13,092 bases of DNA from Erythrobacter sp. (GTDB taxonomy: Bacteria > Pseudomonadota > Alphaproteobacteria > Sphingomonadales > Sphingomonadaceae), in contig JANQTR010000124.1 in NCBI GenBank assembly GCA_030731635.1, positions 3,008 to 16,099 of the forward strand. Direction: 5' to 3'. Below are positions 12,361 through 13,092 of this stretch, piece by piece (position 1 is the first letter of the stretch; each line of letters starts with the position of its first letter). Under the pieces are notes generated by a model, which saw only the letters and a list, made by a program, of their open reading frames with translations, searched no databases and had not been told where the DNA came from. A program made the translations under genes and the position numbers.

Positions 12361-13092
12361 AGGCCCTGCTCCTTGGCGGCGGACAGAATCGCGGCGGCGG
12401 CGGTTTCAATGTCTTCGGGCCGTGTATAACGCCCAAATCCAAGGCGAATAGACGACTTTGCTTGGGCATCGGTCAATCCGATGGCTTTGAGCACATGGCT
12501 GGGTCGGCCTGATCCGCTGGCGCAGGCGCTCCCGGCGGAGAACATGATGGTGCGGCAATCGTGCATCAACCGGGCGACGTCGAGGCCATCCCGGCGGACG
12601 TTGAGGTTGCCGTGCCAGCGATCATCGGCGCTGCCATTCAGCGTCCACCCGGCGAAGGCTTCACGGGCGATGTTCCACAAATGTTTCACGTGAAACATGT
12701 CATCCACCATCCGCTCCTGCGCCACCTGTGCCGCCGTCCCAAACCCTGCGCAAAGGGCAGGCGACAGGGTGCCTGAACGCAGGCTAGCCTCCTGTCCGCC
12801 GCCCCAAAGCAGGGGCTGCGGCGCGCTGGCATCCGGCCCGATCCACAAAGCGCCGATGCCCTTGGGGCCGTGCACCTTGTGGGCCGAGATGGCGATGTAA
12901 TCGGCAGCGACCTCTACCGGCACTCTGCCATAGGCCTGGACGGCATCTACCAGCACCCTGGCCCCCACCTGGCGTGCGCAAGCGACCACCGGGGCGAGCG
13001 GGTTGCGCACGCCGATTTCATTATTGATCGCCATCACCGTGATCAGCCCGGTTTGCGGCGTAATCGCGGCTTGCAAGGCGTCCAGATCAGCG
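12357..13092 (-). CDS. Cysteine desulfurase, IscS/NifS type (N-terminal part outside window)
   Basis: This PLP enzyme removes sulfur from cysteine as an enzyme-bound persulfide for Fe-S clusters and other thio-cofactors. The frame runs off the window's right edge; about 244 C-terminal residues are present and roughly 110-130 are missing. Visible motifs are NNEIG, LVDAVQAYG with the PLP-binding Asp, SAHKVHGPKG with the Schiff-base Lys, GGGQEASLRSGT, and the sulfur-carrying loop SAGSACASGSGRPSHVLKAI with the catalytic Cys in SAC. A perfect parS site is embedded in frame and translates as MFHVKH just after ERMVDD, in a stretch where the family usually has a variable, exposed helix. The stop overlaps the ferredoxin start by 4 bp. 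Whether it is the main desulfurase or a paralogue cannot be told here. Confidence 0.93.
   Translation of the reverse strand, partial: ADLDALQAAITPQTGLITVMAINNEIGVRNPLAPVVACARQVGARVLVDAVQAYGRVPVEVAADYIAISAHKVHGPKGIGALWIGPDASAPQPLLWGGGQEASLRSGTLSPALCAGFGTAAQVAQERMVDDMFHVKHLWNIAREAFAGWTLNGSADDRWHGNLNVRRDGLDVARLMHDCRTIMFSAGSACASGSGRPSHVLKAIGLTDAQAKSSIRLGFGRYTRPEDIETAAAAILSAAKEQGL
12682..12697. promoter_or_regulatory. parS: parS centromere site inside the cysteine desulfurase gene
   Basis: This is a second exact TGTTTCACGTGAAACA. The symmetry extends one base each side to an 18-bp palindrome (12681-12698) that is read in frame by the desulfurase gene as Met-Phe-His-Val-Lys-His. A parS-like left half, TGTTCCAC (one mismatch), begins 11 bp before it at 12671. 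Chance occurrence of two exact 16-mers in 13 kb is negligible. Confidence 0.95.

Noticed and set aside
1..13092. Mobile elements, CRISPR arrays, toxin-antitoxin or defence genes
   Set aside because: The window is a compact run of housekeeping genes with no transposase, integrase, terminal repeats, direct-repeat array or tRNA junction visible. CcrM is an orphan cell-cycle methyltransferase with no restriction partner here.

Overview
This GC-rich, gene-dense window looks like chromosome of an alphaproteobacterium, most likely a sphingomonad of the Erythrobacteraceae type. The evidence is a CcrM-type GANTC adenine methyltransferase downstream of rnhB, CtrA-like promoter motifs, an alphaproteobacterial DUF1285–Nudix–CCA-transferase run, and the style of the proteins. 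This placement is by recognition, not by search. I see no insertion sequence, phage gene, CRISPR array, tRNA or rRNA.

Layout. Positions 1-759 hold the end of a short-chain dehydrogenase (+). The convergent gap after it carries a perfect parS site (801-816). Next comes a minus-strand cluster transcribed rnhB -> ccrM -> folP (4022 down to 882): RNase HII, cell-cycle DNA methyltransferase and dihydropteroate synthase. The rnhB start codon overlaps the start codon of a divergent plus-strand cluster (4021-8127): lipoprotein PQQ-type sugar dehydrogenase, GNAT acetyltransferase, DUF1285 protein, CoA-pyrophosphatase-like Nudix hydrolase and CCA tRNA nucleotidyltransferase. Three of its junctions overlap. 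A secreted protein with two related modules (8400-8945) follows, closed by a strong terminator. parC (-), a DJ-1/PfpI protein (+), a [2Fe-2S] ferredoxin (-) and a truncated cysteine desulfurase (-) fill the rest. The desulfurase reading frame contains a second perfect parS site (12682-12697).

No unknown multi-gene system is visible; the genes are mostly housekeeping. The interesting layer is cell-cycle information written into the DNA. Two consensus ParB-binding sites lie 11.9 kb apart, which suggests an origin-proximal, ParB-loaded segment. Between them, the ccrM control region packs five GANTC sites (the methyltransferase's own expected target) into about 150 bp, with a CtrA-type motif, a consensus DnaA box, and an inverted repeat whose two ends are GANTC sites. 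This suggests ccrM is autoregulated by methylation state and replication passage, here at a locus that would replicate early.
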